Below are positions 42,891 to 53,015 of a stretch of 64,000 bases of DNA, one piece after another (within the stretch, counting starts at the first letter, position 1; every line of letters starts with the position of its first letter). The notes under the pieces were generated by a model. That model did no database searches. It worked only from the letters and a program-made list of their open reading frames with translations, and was not told where the DNA came from. The DNA comes from Gluconacetobacter tumulicola (GTDB lineage Bacteria; Pseudomonadota; Alphaproteobacteria; Acetobacterales; Acetobacteraceae), in assembly GCF_014174215.1 (NCBI RefSeq), contig NZ_JABEQL010000015.1:1-64000 (forward strand), given 5' to 3'. The position numbers and the translations under genes are program-made.

Positions 42891-44219
42891 ATGAGCGCCA
42901 CTCCCTCCATGATCCGCCCCTCCCTGATCCGCGACGTGCGGATTCCGACCGACCTGCTGGCGGTGCCGCCTGGCGGGCGGCCGCCGACGAACGGGCTGGC
43001 CCGCTGCGACCTGCTGGTCGAACAAGGCCGTATCGGCGCCATCTTCGGCCACGGCACCGCGCCGGAGGGCCTGCCGGTCATGCACGACCATGGCGGCCGC
43101 ATCGTCCTGCCGCTGTTCGCCGACATCCACACCCATCTGGACAAGAGCTTCATCTGGGACCGCACCGCCAATCCCGACGGCACCTTCGCCGGCGCCATCG
43201 CCGCCGTAACGCGTGACCGGGAAGGGTTCTGGACCCCGGACGATGTCCGCCGGCGCATGATGTTCGCCCTGGAATGCGCCTGGGCCCACGGAACCGGCCT
43301 GCTGCGGACCCATCTCGATACGATCGGCAGCCATGGCGAGACCGTCTGGCCCCTCTTTCGCGAGATCGCCGCCCAATGGCAGGGCCGGATCGCCTTGCAG
43401 GCGGTCGCGCTGGTCATGGTCGAACATTATCTCGAACCCGGAGCCCCCGCCCTGGCCCGCACGGTCGCCGACACGCCGGGCGGCATGCTGGGCGCCGTCA
43501 TCATGCAGGACAATGCGACGGACGAACGGCTGGACGCGCTGATCGGCCTCGCCGCCGATCATGGCTGCGACCTCGATCTGCATGTGGACGAAAACGGCGT
43601 CGCCCCCGGCACGGCCCTGGAACGGGTCGCCGACCGGGTAATGGCGGCGCGTTTCCCCGGCCGCGTCCTCTGCGGCCATTGCTGCAGCCTGGCGCGGCAG
43701 GATGACACGGACCAGAAACGGATCGTCGCGAAGGTCCGCGATGCCGGCATGGGAATCGTCAGCCTTCCCACCTGCAATCTCTATCTGCAGGATCGCGGTG
43801 CGGGAAAGACCCCCTTTTGGCGCGGGGTCACGCTGGTGCAGGAACTAGCGGCCGCCGGCGTACCGGTCATGTTCGCCAGCGACAATGTGCGCGATCCGTT
43901 CTTTCCCTATGGTGACTACGATATGCTGGACGTGTTCGCACAGAGCGTCCGCATCGCCCAGCTCGACGCCCCGCCCAGCGACTGGCTGGCGGCGGTGACC
44001 ACCCGTCCGGCGGCCTGGATGGGCCACGACCTCACGATCCGCGCGAACGGACCGGCCGACCTGGTGCTGACCGACGCCCGATCCCTCAACGAACTTCTCA
44101 GCCGCCCGCAATCCCGGCGCCGCGTGCTGCGCAATGGCGTCATGACCATGCCGACACCCCCGCCCTACGAAAAGATGGACGAACTTCCCGGCATGCATCC
44201 CGTTTCGGTCATTTCATAG
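42891..44219 (+). CDS. cytosine deaminase-like amidohydrolase
   Basis: A 442-residue amidohydrolase of the CodA/N-isopropylammelide group. LPLFADIHTHLDKSFIWDR carries the H-x-H metal ligands with the CodA-typical Asp-Lys-Ser. LDLHVDENG, LCGHCCSLARQ and FASDNVRDPFFPYGDYDML complete the metal and catalytic site. It deaminates a pyrimidine- or triazine-like ring or hydrolyses an exocyclic amine. It is the last enzyme gene of the plus-strand trio and is followed by a long leader and a TonB receptor. Confidence 0.83.
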   Translation: MSATPSMIRPSLIRDVRIPTDLLAVPPGGRPPTNGLARCDLLVEQGRIGAIFGHGTAPEGLPVMHDHGGRIVLPLFADIHTHLDKSFIWDRTANPDGTFAGAIAAVTRDREGFWTPDDVRRRMMFALECAWAHGTGLLRTHLDTIGSHGETVWPLFREIAAQWQGRIALQAVALVMVEHYLEPGAPALARTVADTPGGMLGAVIMQDNATDERLDALIGLAADHGCDLDLHVDENGVAPGTALERVADRVMAARFPGRVLCGHCCSLARQDDTDQKRIVAKVRDAGMGIVSLPTCNLYLQDRGAGKTPFWRGVTLVQELAAAGVPVMFASDNVRDPFFPYGDYDMLDVFAQSVRIAQLDAPPSDWLAAVTTRPAAWMGHDLTIRANGPADLVLTDARSLNELLSRPQSRRRVLRNGVMTMPTPPPYEKMDELPGMHPVSVIS

Positions 44220-44703
44220 AAAGCCGGACCGACGAAGGCCGGCGGCACGGCTCCCTCACGTTATTTGTATCTTTATCGAAACGTTAAACCCCCGCTACCC
44301 GCCCCCGAGGCGGGTCGTCTGCGTCCGTGCCGCCCATACCCGGACCCGTCCTCGGGCCCACGCGATTCCCTGGGCCGGATGAACAGAGGAAGCATAACGA
44401 TTGATATCGTTTCAATAGATACAAAGCATCTCTTCACGTCACGGAGCACGATCCACGCACGCCGGACGACGCAGCACCCGGCGCGTGACCCCATCCCCCC
44501 CCTCAGGACCGACCGCCCGCTCCTCCCCCGAACCGGTTCACGACAGGAGTGGATTTCTGTCCATACGATCAGAATCATATTGCGACTTCGAACAGACATG
44601 TATACTGTTCGTAATGAATTCGGATGCGGGATCGACACAAGATTTCACGTCCGCCCGGCCAGGTCAGACGCCAGGCCCGCGATGCTACGATTAGGAGACC
44701 TTC
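44220..44703. other. intergenic leader of the TonB receptor
   Basis: A 484-bp non-coding stretch. It holds a GC hairpin at 44297-44315 (ACCCGCC-CCCGA-GGCGGGT, no U-run), then AT-richer DNA with a perfect CGAACAG-N9-CTGTTCG palindrome at 44589-44611. Codons in the overlapping open frames do not look like a gene. Confidence 0.5.
44589..44611. promoter_or_regulatory. perfect palindrome, candidate operator with -10-like core
   Basis: CGAACAG-N9-CTGTTCG, arms exact over seven bases. Its spacer includes TATACT (44601-44606), which with TTGCGA at 44580 could be a promoter, though the 15-base spacing is short. It lies 93 bp before the TonB receptor start. The binding protein is unknown; the arms do not match a RutR box. 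Confidence 0.45.
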
Positions 44704-47055
44704 GTGAGGTTCCATACACAGATATTGCTGGTCGGCACGATCCTCGCCTCATGTTCCGGGGGGCATATGGTCTGGGCCGCGACAGCCGGACACCATTCCA
44801 CCCCCCAGGCAAACGCCACCAAGAAAAGCCTGGCACCGGCCAGGGCGACCGCGCCTGCGGCCCGCAAGCCGGTCGCGGTCCAGTCCGACCCCGAAGCCAT
44901 CACGGTGCAGGGCAGCCAGGCCGCCCGCGATGGCGGCGGCGGCATGATGCGGATGGAAACCGCCGCCCACGCGGTGCAGAGCGTCGGCCGCCAATATATC
45001 GAGATGCGCAGCCCGACTTCCACGGGCCTGGACCTGGTGCAGAACCTCCCCAGCGTCAGCGTCGCGATGCCCGACACAAGCGGCTTCAAGGGCGGCGCGA
45101 TCTATATGCGCGGCCTGAACGATTCCGATATGGCGCTGCTGCTCGACGGCGCGCCGGACTCGCTCGCCGCCTACCTGCAGCAGAATGTCGATCCCGAAAA
45201 CATCGAAAGCGTCAACATCACGCCAGGCAGTTCGCCGGTCGACGCACCGGCCTCCAACGCCGCCGCCGGCACGCTGGAGGAACGCACCATCACGCCCAGC
45301 CAGAAAATGGGCGGCATGGTCGATTTCTCATACGGCACGAACAATCTGTCGCGTGAATTCATCCGCCTGGAATCCGGCCAGATCGGCAATTCGGGTGTCC
45401 GGGCCTATATTTCCTTCTCCAACGCCCATGCGCGGCAATGGATGGGCGCCGGAACCAACGAACGCAAGCATGTCGATGTCGGTATCCAGAAGGACTTCGC
45501 CAACGGCTCGTATCTCAAATTCTTCGGCTCATGGCACAATTCGCTGTTCACGATCGACGCCTATCCGACCGAAAGCCAGTTCTTCGCCTACAAGCATACG
45601 GGGCAGGGCTATAACCGCACCAATGTCTGGGACCCGACATCGCCGACCGCCGGAAATTACTGGAAATCCAACCTCGATTCCTGGAACCAGTTCTTCCTGA
45701 CCGCGCCGATGCATTTCGTCGTGAACCGCTCGCTCGATTTCGACCTCACGCCCTATTTCACCACCGGGTTCGGCTGGGACGGGTCCACGGGGGGCACCGT
45801 CGGCACGTTCGGCGCATGCACGGGCGGATGTTTCTACGGCAATGGCACCCAGGCATCCGCCGGCCAGCAGCTCAGCACCTACTGGTCGCAGGGCTGGTCC
45901 CCGGATGTCGGCCTGACCGCCAAGGTGAACTACCGGATCGACCGTCACAACCAGCTGACATTCGGCTACTGGTACGAAAACAACGCCATCGATTACGCCT
46001 TCCCCTACCAGGCCACCATGCCGGACGGCCGCAATCCGACATCCAACAACAGCGCCTACAAGCTCTATACCGCCGACGGCGTGCGGACGACTTTCCAATA
46101 TAATGCCGGCTACGAACTGAATTCCTTCTTCATCGAGGACACGGCCAAATATCTCGACGACCGCCTGGTCATCAATGGCGGCTTCAAATATGTAATGTCG
46201 AATTACTGGGACCGCGCATCCGGCCTCAGCACCTATACGATCGGCGCCAACAGCACGGCCCCGCTGCCGCACCTGTCGATCAGCTATCGCTTCAACGAAC
46301 ATCACCAGATCTATATCAACGCGGAAGGCGATTTCCGCCAGCCATCGCCTTCGGCCCTGTCGAACGCGACCACGATGCCAAAGAACCAGTATTCGATCAC
46401 CGAACAGATCGGCTACCGCTACAACAATAAATGGTTCCTGTTCGATATCGCCGCCTTCAACGCCAGCATCACCAACCGCCTCCTCAGCATCTATCTGCCC
46501 AACACGGCCTACGCGACCGCCAATGCGGGCAACCAGACGATCCGTGGTTTCGACGCCATGATCGCAGGGCGCGAATTCCACCATTTCAGCCCGTACGCGT
46601 CCGTCGAATATCTCCACGGCACGTTCGACAGCAACATCCCGTACGGCGACACCTACCTGCCGACGAAAGGCAAGCAATCGATCCTGACGCCCCGGGTGAT
46701 GGCGAATTTCGGCCTGACCTATAACAGCAGCGGTTTCTTCGGCAATTTCAGCCTGCATTATACCGGCCCGCAATCGGTCACCCTGGTCGACGACCAGCGG
46801 ATGCCCGGCTTCGTCACCAACACCCTCGCCGTCGGCTATCATTTCAAACCCTTCATGTTCCTTAAATCGCCGACATTCCGGCTGAATTTCTCGAACATCA
46901 CCGGCTCGATCATCCGGGTGGGCACCACCGGACCGGCCAACAATTACCGCCCCGTCACGCTTCTGGACGGGTCCACCCTGGCCGCCGGCAGCGGCGCGCA
47001 GTTCTACGTCCTGCCGCGTTTCTCGATGACGGGCACCATCTCGACCTCTTTCTGA
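44704..47055 (+). CDS. TonB-dependent outer-membrane receptor
   Basis: A 783-residue receptor starting at a GTG with AGGAG five bases upstream. Signal peptide at about 1-26 (HMVWAATAG cleavage region). The plug is at about 85-205 (LDLVQNLPSVSVAMPDTSG, YMRGLNDSDMALLLDGAP), and the barrel ends RFSMTGTISTSF. The signal also contains LASC, which resembles a lipobox. It follows the creatininase/FAD oxidase/CodA genes and is followed by a strong terminator and the RutR-like gene. It probably imports the N-heterocycle handled by the neighbouring enzymes, by inference. Confidence 0.86.
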   Translation: MRFHTQILLVGTILASCSGGHMVWAATAGHHSTPQANATKKSLAPARATAPAARKPVAVQSDPEAITVQGSQAARDGGGGMMRMETAAHAVQSVGRQYIEMRSPTSTGLDLVQNLPSVSVAMPDTSGFKGGAIYMRGLNDSDMALLLDGAPDSLAAYLQQNVDPENIESVNITPGSSPVDAPASNAAAGTLEERTITPSQKMGGMVDFSYGTNNLSREFIRLESGQIGNSGVRAYISFSNAHARQWMGAGTNERKHVDVGIQKDFANGSYLKFFGSWHNSLFTIDAYPTESQFFAYKHTGQGYNRTNVWDPTSPTAGNYWKSNLDSWNQFFLTAPMHFVVNRSLDFDLTPYFTTGFGWDGSTGGTVGTFGACTGGCFYGNGTQASAGQQLSTYWSQGWSPDVGLTAKVNYRIDRHNQLTFGYWYENNAIDYAFPYQATMPDGRNPTSNNSAYKLYTADGVRTTFQYNAGYELNSFFIEDTAKYLDDRLVINGGFKYVMSNYWDRASGLSTYTIGANSTAPLPHLSISYRFNEHHQIYINAEGDFRQPSPSALSNATTMPKNQYSITEQIGYRYNNKWFLFDIAAFNASITNRLLSIYLPNTAYATANAGNQTIRGFDAMIAGREFHHFSPYASVEYLHGTFDSNIPYGDTYLPTKGKQSILTPRVMANFGLTYNSSGFFGNFSLHYTGPQSVTLVDDQRMPGFVTNTLAVGYHFKPFMFLKSPTFRLNFSNITGSIIRVGTTGPANNYRPVTLLDGSTLAAGSGAQFYVLPRFSMTGTISTSF

Positions 47056-47085
47056 CCGCGCCCGCCGTCAAGGCGCTTCGATCCC

Positions 47086-47126
47086 GGAAAGCCGGATGCG
47101 TGGCAAACGCATCCGGCTTTCCTTTA
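47086..47126 (+). terminator. rho-independent terminator after the TonB receptor
   Basis: GGAAAGCCGGATGCG (47086-47100) pairs perfectly over 15 bases with its complement at 47108-47122, around a seven-base loop, followed by TTTATCC. It lies 30 bp after the receptor stop. Confidence 0.85.
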
Positions 47127-47265
47127 TCCTGGCAAGCACGGCCCTGAACCTCCGGCCAGACATACATTGCGGTTCCGGACGGAAAAAACCGGGTACAACC
47201 GAGCAGGGTTGCCGAACAGCGTGCCGTCTGTCACAAAACTCGGACCACATGCAGGCAGGTGAGGT

Positions 47266-48018
47266 GTGAGCCCAGACCGAAACGCGAGAACACCGCGACA
47301 GAACAAGGATAACAAGGATTCGGAACGCGTGGGCGTGCGCCGGCGCAATATCGTGCCGCAGATTCTCGACGCCGCCGAACAGATCTTCGCCGCACGCGGC
47401 CTGACCGGCACCCGGGTCGAGGACATCGCCCGCATCTGCGACATCCCCAAGGCCAACATCCTGTATTATTTTGGCACCAAGGAAGACCTCTATCGCGCGA
47501 CCCTGTTCCGGGTCCTCGAACTCTGGCTGGCCGATGCCGATGACTGGCTGCTGGCGGACAAGGCACCCCTGGACGCCATCGAAGGGTATGTGCGGGCCAA
47601 GATCGGGTTTTCGGCCTCCCGCCCCGACGCCTCGTCCCTGTTCTCGCAGGAATTGCTGTCAGGCGCGCAGGTCATCCGGCCATTCCTGGAAAACGAACTG
47701 CGCACCCATGTCGACCGGCGCGCCGAAATCTTCCTCGGCTGGCAGCGCGCCGGCCTGATGGTGGCAATCGATCCCCGCCATTTCCTGGTCCTGCTCTGGT
47801 CGATGACTCAGGCCTATGCCGACATGCGCGTCCAGTTCCAGGCCGTGCTCGGCAAGGCTCATCTGGCGCGCCCGCAATATGAAACGGGCGTCCGCACGGT
47901 CATGACAATGGTCTCTCCCCTGTTCCCCCGCCCATCGGCAAACGGCACGGACGAGACACCGCCACCACGGAAATCCCGGCGAACCGCAAAAGACCCCGCG
48001 ACCGTCGCGGCGCCCTGA
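47266..48018 (+). CDS. rutR: TetR-family regulator, RutR-like
   Basis: A 250-residue repressor. The HTH is at residues 30-75 (ILDAAEQIFAARGLTGTRVEDIA, then IPKANILYYFGTKEDLY). The C-terminal domain (GYVRAKIGFSASRPDASSLF, RAGLMVAIDPRHFLVLLWSMTQAYAD) follows E. coli RutR closely in order and motif. RutR binds uracil/thymine and represses pyrimidine catabolism. A basic N-terminal extension and a 30-residue tail are extra. The start at 47266 is a GTG. RutR-box-like palindromes lie before preT/nucleoside hydrolase, hydA and the ABC/Rieske operon. The LysR gene follows after 26 bp. Confidence 0.82.
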   Translation: MSPDRNARTPRQNKDNKDSERVGVRRRNIVPQILDAAEQIFAARGLTGTRVEDIARICDIPKANILYYFGTKEDLYRATLFRVLELWLADADDWLLADKAPLDAIEGYVRAKIGFSASRPDASSLFSQELLSGAQVIRPFLENELRTHVDRRAEIFLGWQRAGLMVAIDPRHFLVLLWSMTQAYADMRVQFQAVLGKAHLARPQYETGVRTVMTMVSPLFPRPSANGTDETPPPRKSRRTAKDPATVAAP

Positions 48019-48044
48019 TGCAGGAAAAATGAGGGAAAGCCCCG

Positions 48045-48938
48045 TTGCATAGTCGCATCCTGCTCTACCTCGACACCGTTGCCCGCTGCGGCTCGATCCG
48101 CAAGGCGGGCGAACAGCTCAACGTCGCGTCGACGGCCATCAACCGCCGCATCCTGGCCCTTGAGGAAGAACTGGGGACGCAGCTCTTCCAGAGACTGCCG
48201 CGCAAGCTGGTCCTGACGGCGGCCGGCGAGCTTCTCGTCGCCCATGCGCGCGAAACCATGAAGGCCATGACGCATACCCGGCGCCTGATCGAGGAAACGC
48301 GCGGGCTGCATCGTGGCGAACTGACCATCGCCGCGATGGCCGGCCCCACCTCGGCGCTGCTGCCGATGGCGCTGGCCGATCTGCGCCGGACTCACGGCAA
48401 TGTCCGCGTCCACGTCAAGATGCTGGGCCTGCACGAACTGATGCGCGCGGTTCACGAGGGCGATGCCGATCTGGGCATCGGTTTCGACCTGCCGCGCGAA
48501 ACCGGCCTGAACGTCCTGGCATCGCGCGCCGCCCAACTGGGCGCGGTGATGAGCATCAATCATCCCCTCGCCTACCAGGAATCGGTAGGGCTCAAGGATT
48601 GCGACGCGTGGCCGCTGGTCGTCGGCGACAGCACGATGGCCATCCGCCCGCATCTCGAAGCACTCTATGCCCGCCTCGACGCCACCCTGCTACCGACGAT
48701 CGAGACGAATTCCATCGAACTGATGTGCAAGATGGCCATGAGCGACGAGGCGATCACCTTTCTCACGCCGCTGGACATCATCACCGAACTGCACACGCGA
48801 AAACTGAAATACCTGCCGTTCCGCGACACGGGCCTGCGCCCCCAGCACCTGGCGCTGGTCGCCCACGCCCGCAACACCAATCCCCTCGTCCCGCTCCTGG
48901 TCGACCGGATCGAATCCCTGCTGTCCGATCTCGGCTGA
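48045..48938 (+). CDS. LysR-type transcriptional regulator
   Basis: A 297-residue, full-length LysR protein. The HTH is at residues 3-62 (YLDTVARCGSIRKAGEQLN, then ASTAINRRILALEEELGTQ). The effector domain starts near residue 92 (GELTIAAMAGPTSALLPMAL). The start is a TTG at 48045 with GAGGGA upstream. It is co-oriented with the RutR-like gene and convergent with hydA (19-bp gap), so it probably co-regulates pyrimidine or N-heterocycle genes. The ligand is unknown. Confidence 0.85.
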   Translation: MHSRILLYLDTVARCGSIRKAGEQLNVASTAINRRILALEEELGTQLFQRLPRKLVLTAAGELLVAHARETMKAMTHTRRLIEETRGLHRGELTIAAMAGPTSALLPMALADLRRTHGNVRVHVKMLGLHELMRAVHEGDADLGIGFDLPRETGLNVLASRAAQLGAVMSINHPLAYQESVGLKDCDAWPLVVGDSTMAIRPHLEALYARLDATLLPTIETNSIELMCKMAMSDEAITFLTPLDIITELHTRKLKYLPFRDTGLRPQHLALVAHARNTNPLVPLLVDRIESLLSDLG

Positions 48939-48957
48939 CCTTCAGATCGCCGCTGTG

Positions 48958-50424
<1,467 letters not shown>

Positions 50425-50429
50425 TTACT

Positions 50430-50445
50430 CTGACCATCCGGTCAA
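50430..50445. promoter_or_regulatory. RutR-box-like palindrome before hydA
   Basis: On the minus strand it reads TTGACCGGATGGTCAG, matching TTGACCA-NN-TGGTCAA at 12 of 14 defined positions. It lies between the carbamoylase stop (50449) and the hydA start (50367), an unusual place unless hydA has its own promoter. Confidence 0.55.
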
Positions 50446-50448
50446 TAT

Positions 50449-51699
50449 TCAGAACGCGGCGTCGGCCCGCAGGATCGCACCCAGCAGCACATTCGCACCC
50501 GCCTGGGCATCCGCCTGGGTGATGCTTTCCTCTTCGTTATGGCTCAGCCCGTCCTTGCACGGCACGAAGATCATGGCGGTGGGGGCAACGCGCGCGACAT
50601 AGGCCGCATCATGCCCGGGCCCCGAGACGATCGAACGCGGTGCGAAGCCCGCCTCGCGCGCGGCATCCGCCACCATGGCCACGCAGGCAGGGTCGAAATG
50701 CACCGCCGGCGCATCCCAGATCCGCACGATCTCCACATCCACGCCGCCGGCTTCGGCAATCGCGCGGAAACGCTCCTGGAACGCCGCCTCCATGGCGGCC
50801 ACCACATGATCCTCAGGATGGCGGATATCGACCGTGAAGAACGTCTCGCCCGGCACGACATTGTTGCTGTTGGGATGGTTCTCGATCAGCCCCACGGTGC
50901 CGACCGCCGGCGCGTGGGCGCGTGCCACCTCGGCCAGGGCCGCGATCATGTGGGCGGATGCCAGCAGCGCGTCATGGCGCAGGGGCATGGGGGTGGAGCC
51001 CGCATGCGCGTCGCGCCCGCGCACCGTCACCTCATACCAGCGCATGCCCTGCACGCCCGCCACCGCGCCGATGGTCAGTTCCTCGGCCTCCAGGATCGGC
51101 CCCTGTTCGATATGCAGCTCGAAATAGGCGGTAATCGGATGCTGGCCGCAGATTTCCCCGCCCCGATAGCCGATGGCTTCCAACTCGTCGCCGAAGCGCA
51201 GGCCCGCGCGGTCGCGCTTGTCCAGCACCTCCTGCTCGGTGAAAATCCCGGCAAACACGCCCGAACACATCATCGGCGGGGTGAAGCGCGAGCCCTCTTC
51301 GTTGGTCCAGTTGATCAGCTCGATCGGATGCCGGGTCACATGGCCCGCCTCGCGCAACGCCCGCAGCACCGCCAGGCCACCCAGCACGCCCAGAATGCCG
51401 TCGAACTTGCCGCCCGTGGGCTGGGTGTCCAGATGGCTGCCCATGGTGATGGGCGGCAGGCTGTCATCCAGGCCGGGACGGCGCGCGAACAGATTGCCCA
51501 TGGAATCGCAGGACACGGTGCAGCCAAGCTCTTCGCAGGTCTTCACGAACCAGTCGCGCACCTGCCGGTCTTCCGCCGTCAGCGTCAGCCGCTTCACCCC
51601 GCCCTTCGGCGTACCGCCGAAGCGTGCCGTCTCCATCAGGTCGGTCCACAGCGCCTCGCCATCCACACGCAGGTTGCTGCCGCTCGTCTTAAGCCCCAT
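50449..51699 (-). CDS. beta-ureidopropionase / N-carbamoyl amino-acid hydrolase
   Basis: A 416-residue M20-type Hyd/Carb enzyme. GSHLDTQPTGGKFDGILG is metal site 1, NWTNEEGSRF holds the bridging Glu, and FELHIEQGP and SGPGHDAAYVA complete it; a lid domain runs from about residue 215 to 330. In the pyrimidine operon its job is N-carbamoyl-beta-alanine to beta-alanine, CO2 and ammonia. It lies 47 bp after preA on the same strand. It is a paralogue of the protein at 25328, which has the diverged LAEEPSDF instead of NEEGSRF. Confidence 0.88.
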   Translation of the reverse strand: MGLKTSGSNLRVDGEALWTDLMETARFGGTPKGGVKRLTLTAEDRQVRDWFVKTCEELGCTVSCDSMGNLFARRPGLDDSLPPITMGSHLDTQPTGGKFDGILGVLGGLAVLRALREAGHVTRHPIELINWTNEEGSRFTPPMMCSGVFAGIFTEQEVLDKRDRAGLRFGDELEAIGYRGGEICGQHPITAYFELHIEQGPILEAEELTIGAVAGVQGMRWYEVTVRGRDAHAGSTPMPLRHDALLASAHMIAALAEVARAHAPAVGTVGLIENHPNSNNVVPGETFFTVDIRHPEDHVVAAMEAAFQERFRAIAEAGGVDVEIVRIWDAPAVHFDPACVAMVADAAREAGFAPRSIVSGPGHDAAYVARVAPTAMIFVPCKDGLSHNEEESITQADAQAGANVLLGAILRADAAF

Positions 51700-51746
51700 G
51701 TCGCTCCCTTTCCAAAATACCGCCGTGACCGGGGAAGCTGCCGCCG

Positions 51747-53015
51747 TCAGGCAGTGACCCGGCTGGGATTGTTGGGATGGTCCCGCCAGGTCTGCACGCC
51801 GTCAACCGGCTGCGGCTCCATCGTGATGCATCCATCCACCGGGCAGACATGCGCGCAGAGATTGCACCCCACGCATTCCTCGTCGATCACCTCGTACCGC
51901 CGGGCCTCGCCGTCCCGTAGCCGGGCGATCGCCTGGTGCGAGGTATCTTCGCAGGCAATATGGCACAGGCCGCATTTGATGCAGGCATCCTGGTCGATCC
52001 GCGCGAGGGTCCGGAATTTGAGGTTCAGATCGTTCCAGTGCACGTAACGCGGAATGGCCCGCCCCGTCACATCGCCGATCCCGGCATAGTTCTTGCCGTC
52101 CATCCAGCTCGACAGCCCGTCGATCATGTCCTCGACGATGCGGAAGCCATAATGCATCGCCGCCGTGCAGACCTGCAGCGTCGTCGACCCCATGGCCAGG
52201 AATTCCGCCGCGTCGCGCCAGTTGCTGATCCCGCCGATGCCCGAGATCGGCAGGGCTGACAGCTCCGGATCGCGGGCAATGTCCCCGATCATGCGCAGGG
52301 CGATGGGCTTGACGGCGGGCCCGCAATAGCCGCCATGCGTGCCCTGCCCGCCCACCACCGGCATCGGCGCCATGGCGTCCAGATCGACCCCGATCACCGA
52401 CTGGATGGTGTTGATCAGCGACACCGCATCCGCGCCCCCCGCCAGCGCGGCCCGCGCCGGGGCCAGGATGTTGGTGATGTTGGGCGTCAGCTTCACGATC
52501 ACCGGCATGCGCGTGTACTGCTTGCACCAGCGCGTGACCATCTCGACATATTCGGGCACCTGGCCCACCGCCGCGCCCATGTTCCGTTCGGACATGCCAT
52601 GGGGGCAGCCGAAATTCAGCTCGATCCCGTCGGCCCCGGTCTCCTCGACGATCGGCAGGATGGACTTCCAACTGTCCTCCCGGCACGGCACCATCAGGCT
52701 GACCACCAGGGCACGGTCCGGAAAATCCCTTTTCACGCTCTTGATTTCAGCGATATTCGTCGCCAGCGGCCGGTCCGAGATCAGCTCGATATTATTCAGC
52801 CCCGCCATGCGCCGCCCCTCATAGGCCAGCGCACCGTAGCGGGAACTGACATTGACCACCGGCGGGTCTTCTCCCAGCGTCTTCCACACGACGCCGCCCC
52901 ACCCGGCCTGAAAGGCGCGGCGGACGTTATATTCCTTGTCCGTCGGCGGGGCGGAAGCCAGCCAGAACGGATTCGGCGATGAAATTCCGGCAAAAACCGT
53001 GCGCAGATCAGCCAT
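51747..53015 (-). CDS. preA: NAD-dependent dihydropyrimidine dehydrogenase, catalytic subunit
   Basis: A 422-residue FMN/Fe-S protein. The dihydroorotate-dehydrogenase-like barrel (residues 1-310) has the pyrimidine-site motif LNFGCPHGMSERNMGAA with a catalytic Cys loop and SGIGGISNWRDAAEF for FMN phosphate. The C-terminus has two 4Fe-4S motifs, from Cys345 (CIKCGLCHIAC) and Cys381 (CVGCNLCAHVCPVDGC). With PreT it reduces uracil/thymine to the dihydro form. The start codon overlaps the preT stop by one base. The length agrees with E. coli PreA. Confidence 0.94.
   Translation of the reverse strand: MADLRTVFAGISSPNPFWLASAPPTDKEYNVRRAFQAGWGGVVWKTLGEDPPVVNVSSRYGALAYEGRRMAGLNNIELISDRPLATNIAEIKSVKRDFPDRALVVSLMVPCREDSWKSILPIVEETGADGIELNFGCPHGMSERNMGAAVGQVPEYVEMVTRWCKQYTRMPVIVKLTPNITNILAPARAALAGGADAVSLINTIQSVIGVDLDAMAPMPVVGGQGTHGGYCGPAVKPIALRMIGDIARDPELSALPISGIGGISNWRDAAEFLAMGSTTLQVCTAAMHYGFRIVEDMIDGLSSWMDGKNYAGIGDVTGRAIPRYVHWNDLNLKFRTLARIDQDACIKCGLCHIACEDTSHQAIARLRDGEARRYEVIDEECVGCNLCAHVCPVDGCITMEPQPVDGVQTWRDHPNNPSRVTA

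Noticed and set aside
44704-44790. The LASC motif in the receptor signal as a lipoprotein site
   Set aside because: A normal signal peptidase I site (VWA-AT) follows at once and TonB receptors are not usually lipoproteins; chance match is likely.
44265-45356. A 363-codon plus-strand frame over the receptor leader and 5' end
   Set aside because: Out of frame with the receptor, Arg/Pro/Gly-rich, no ribosome site; the GTG start at 44704 with AGGAG is much better.
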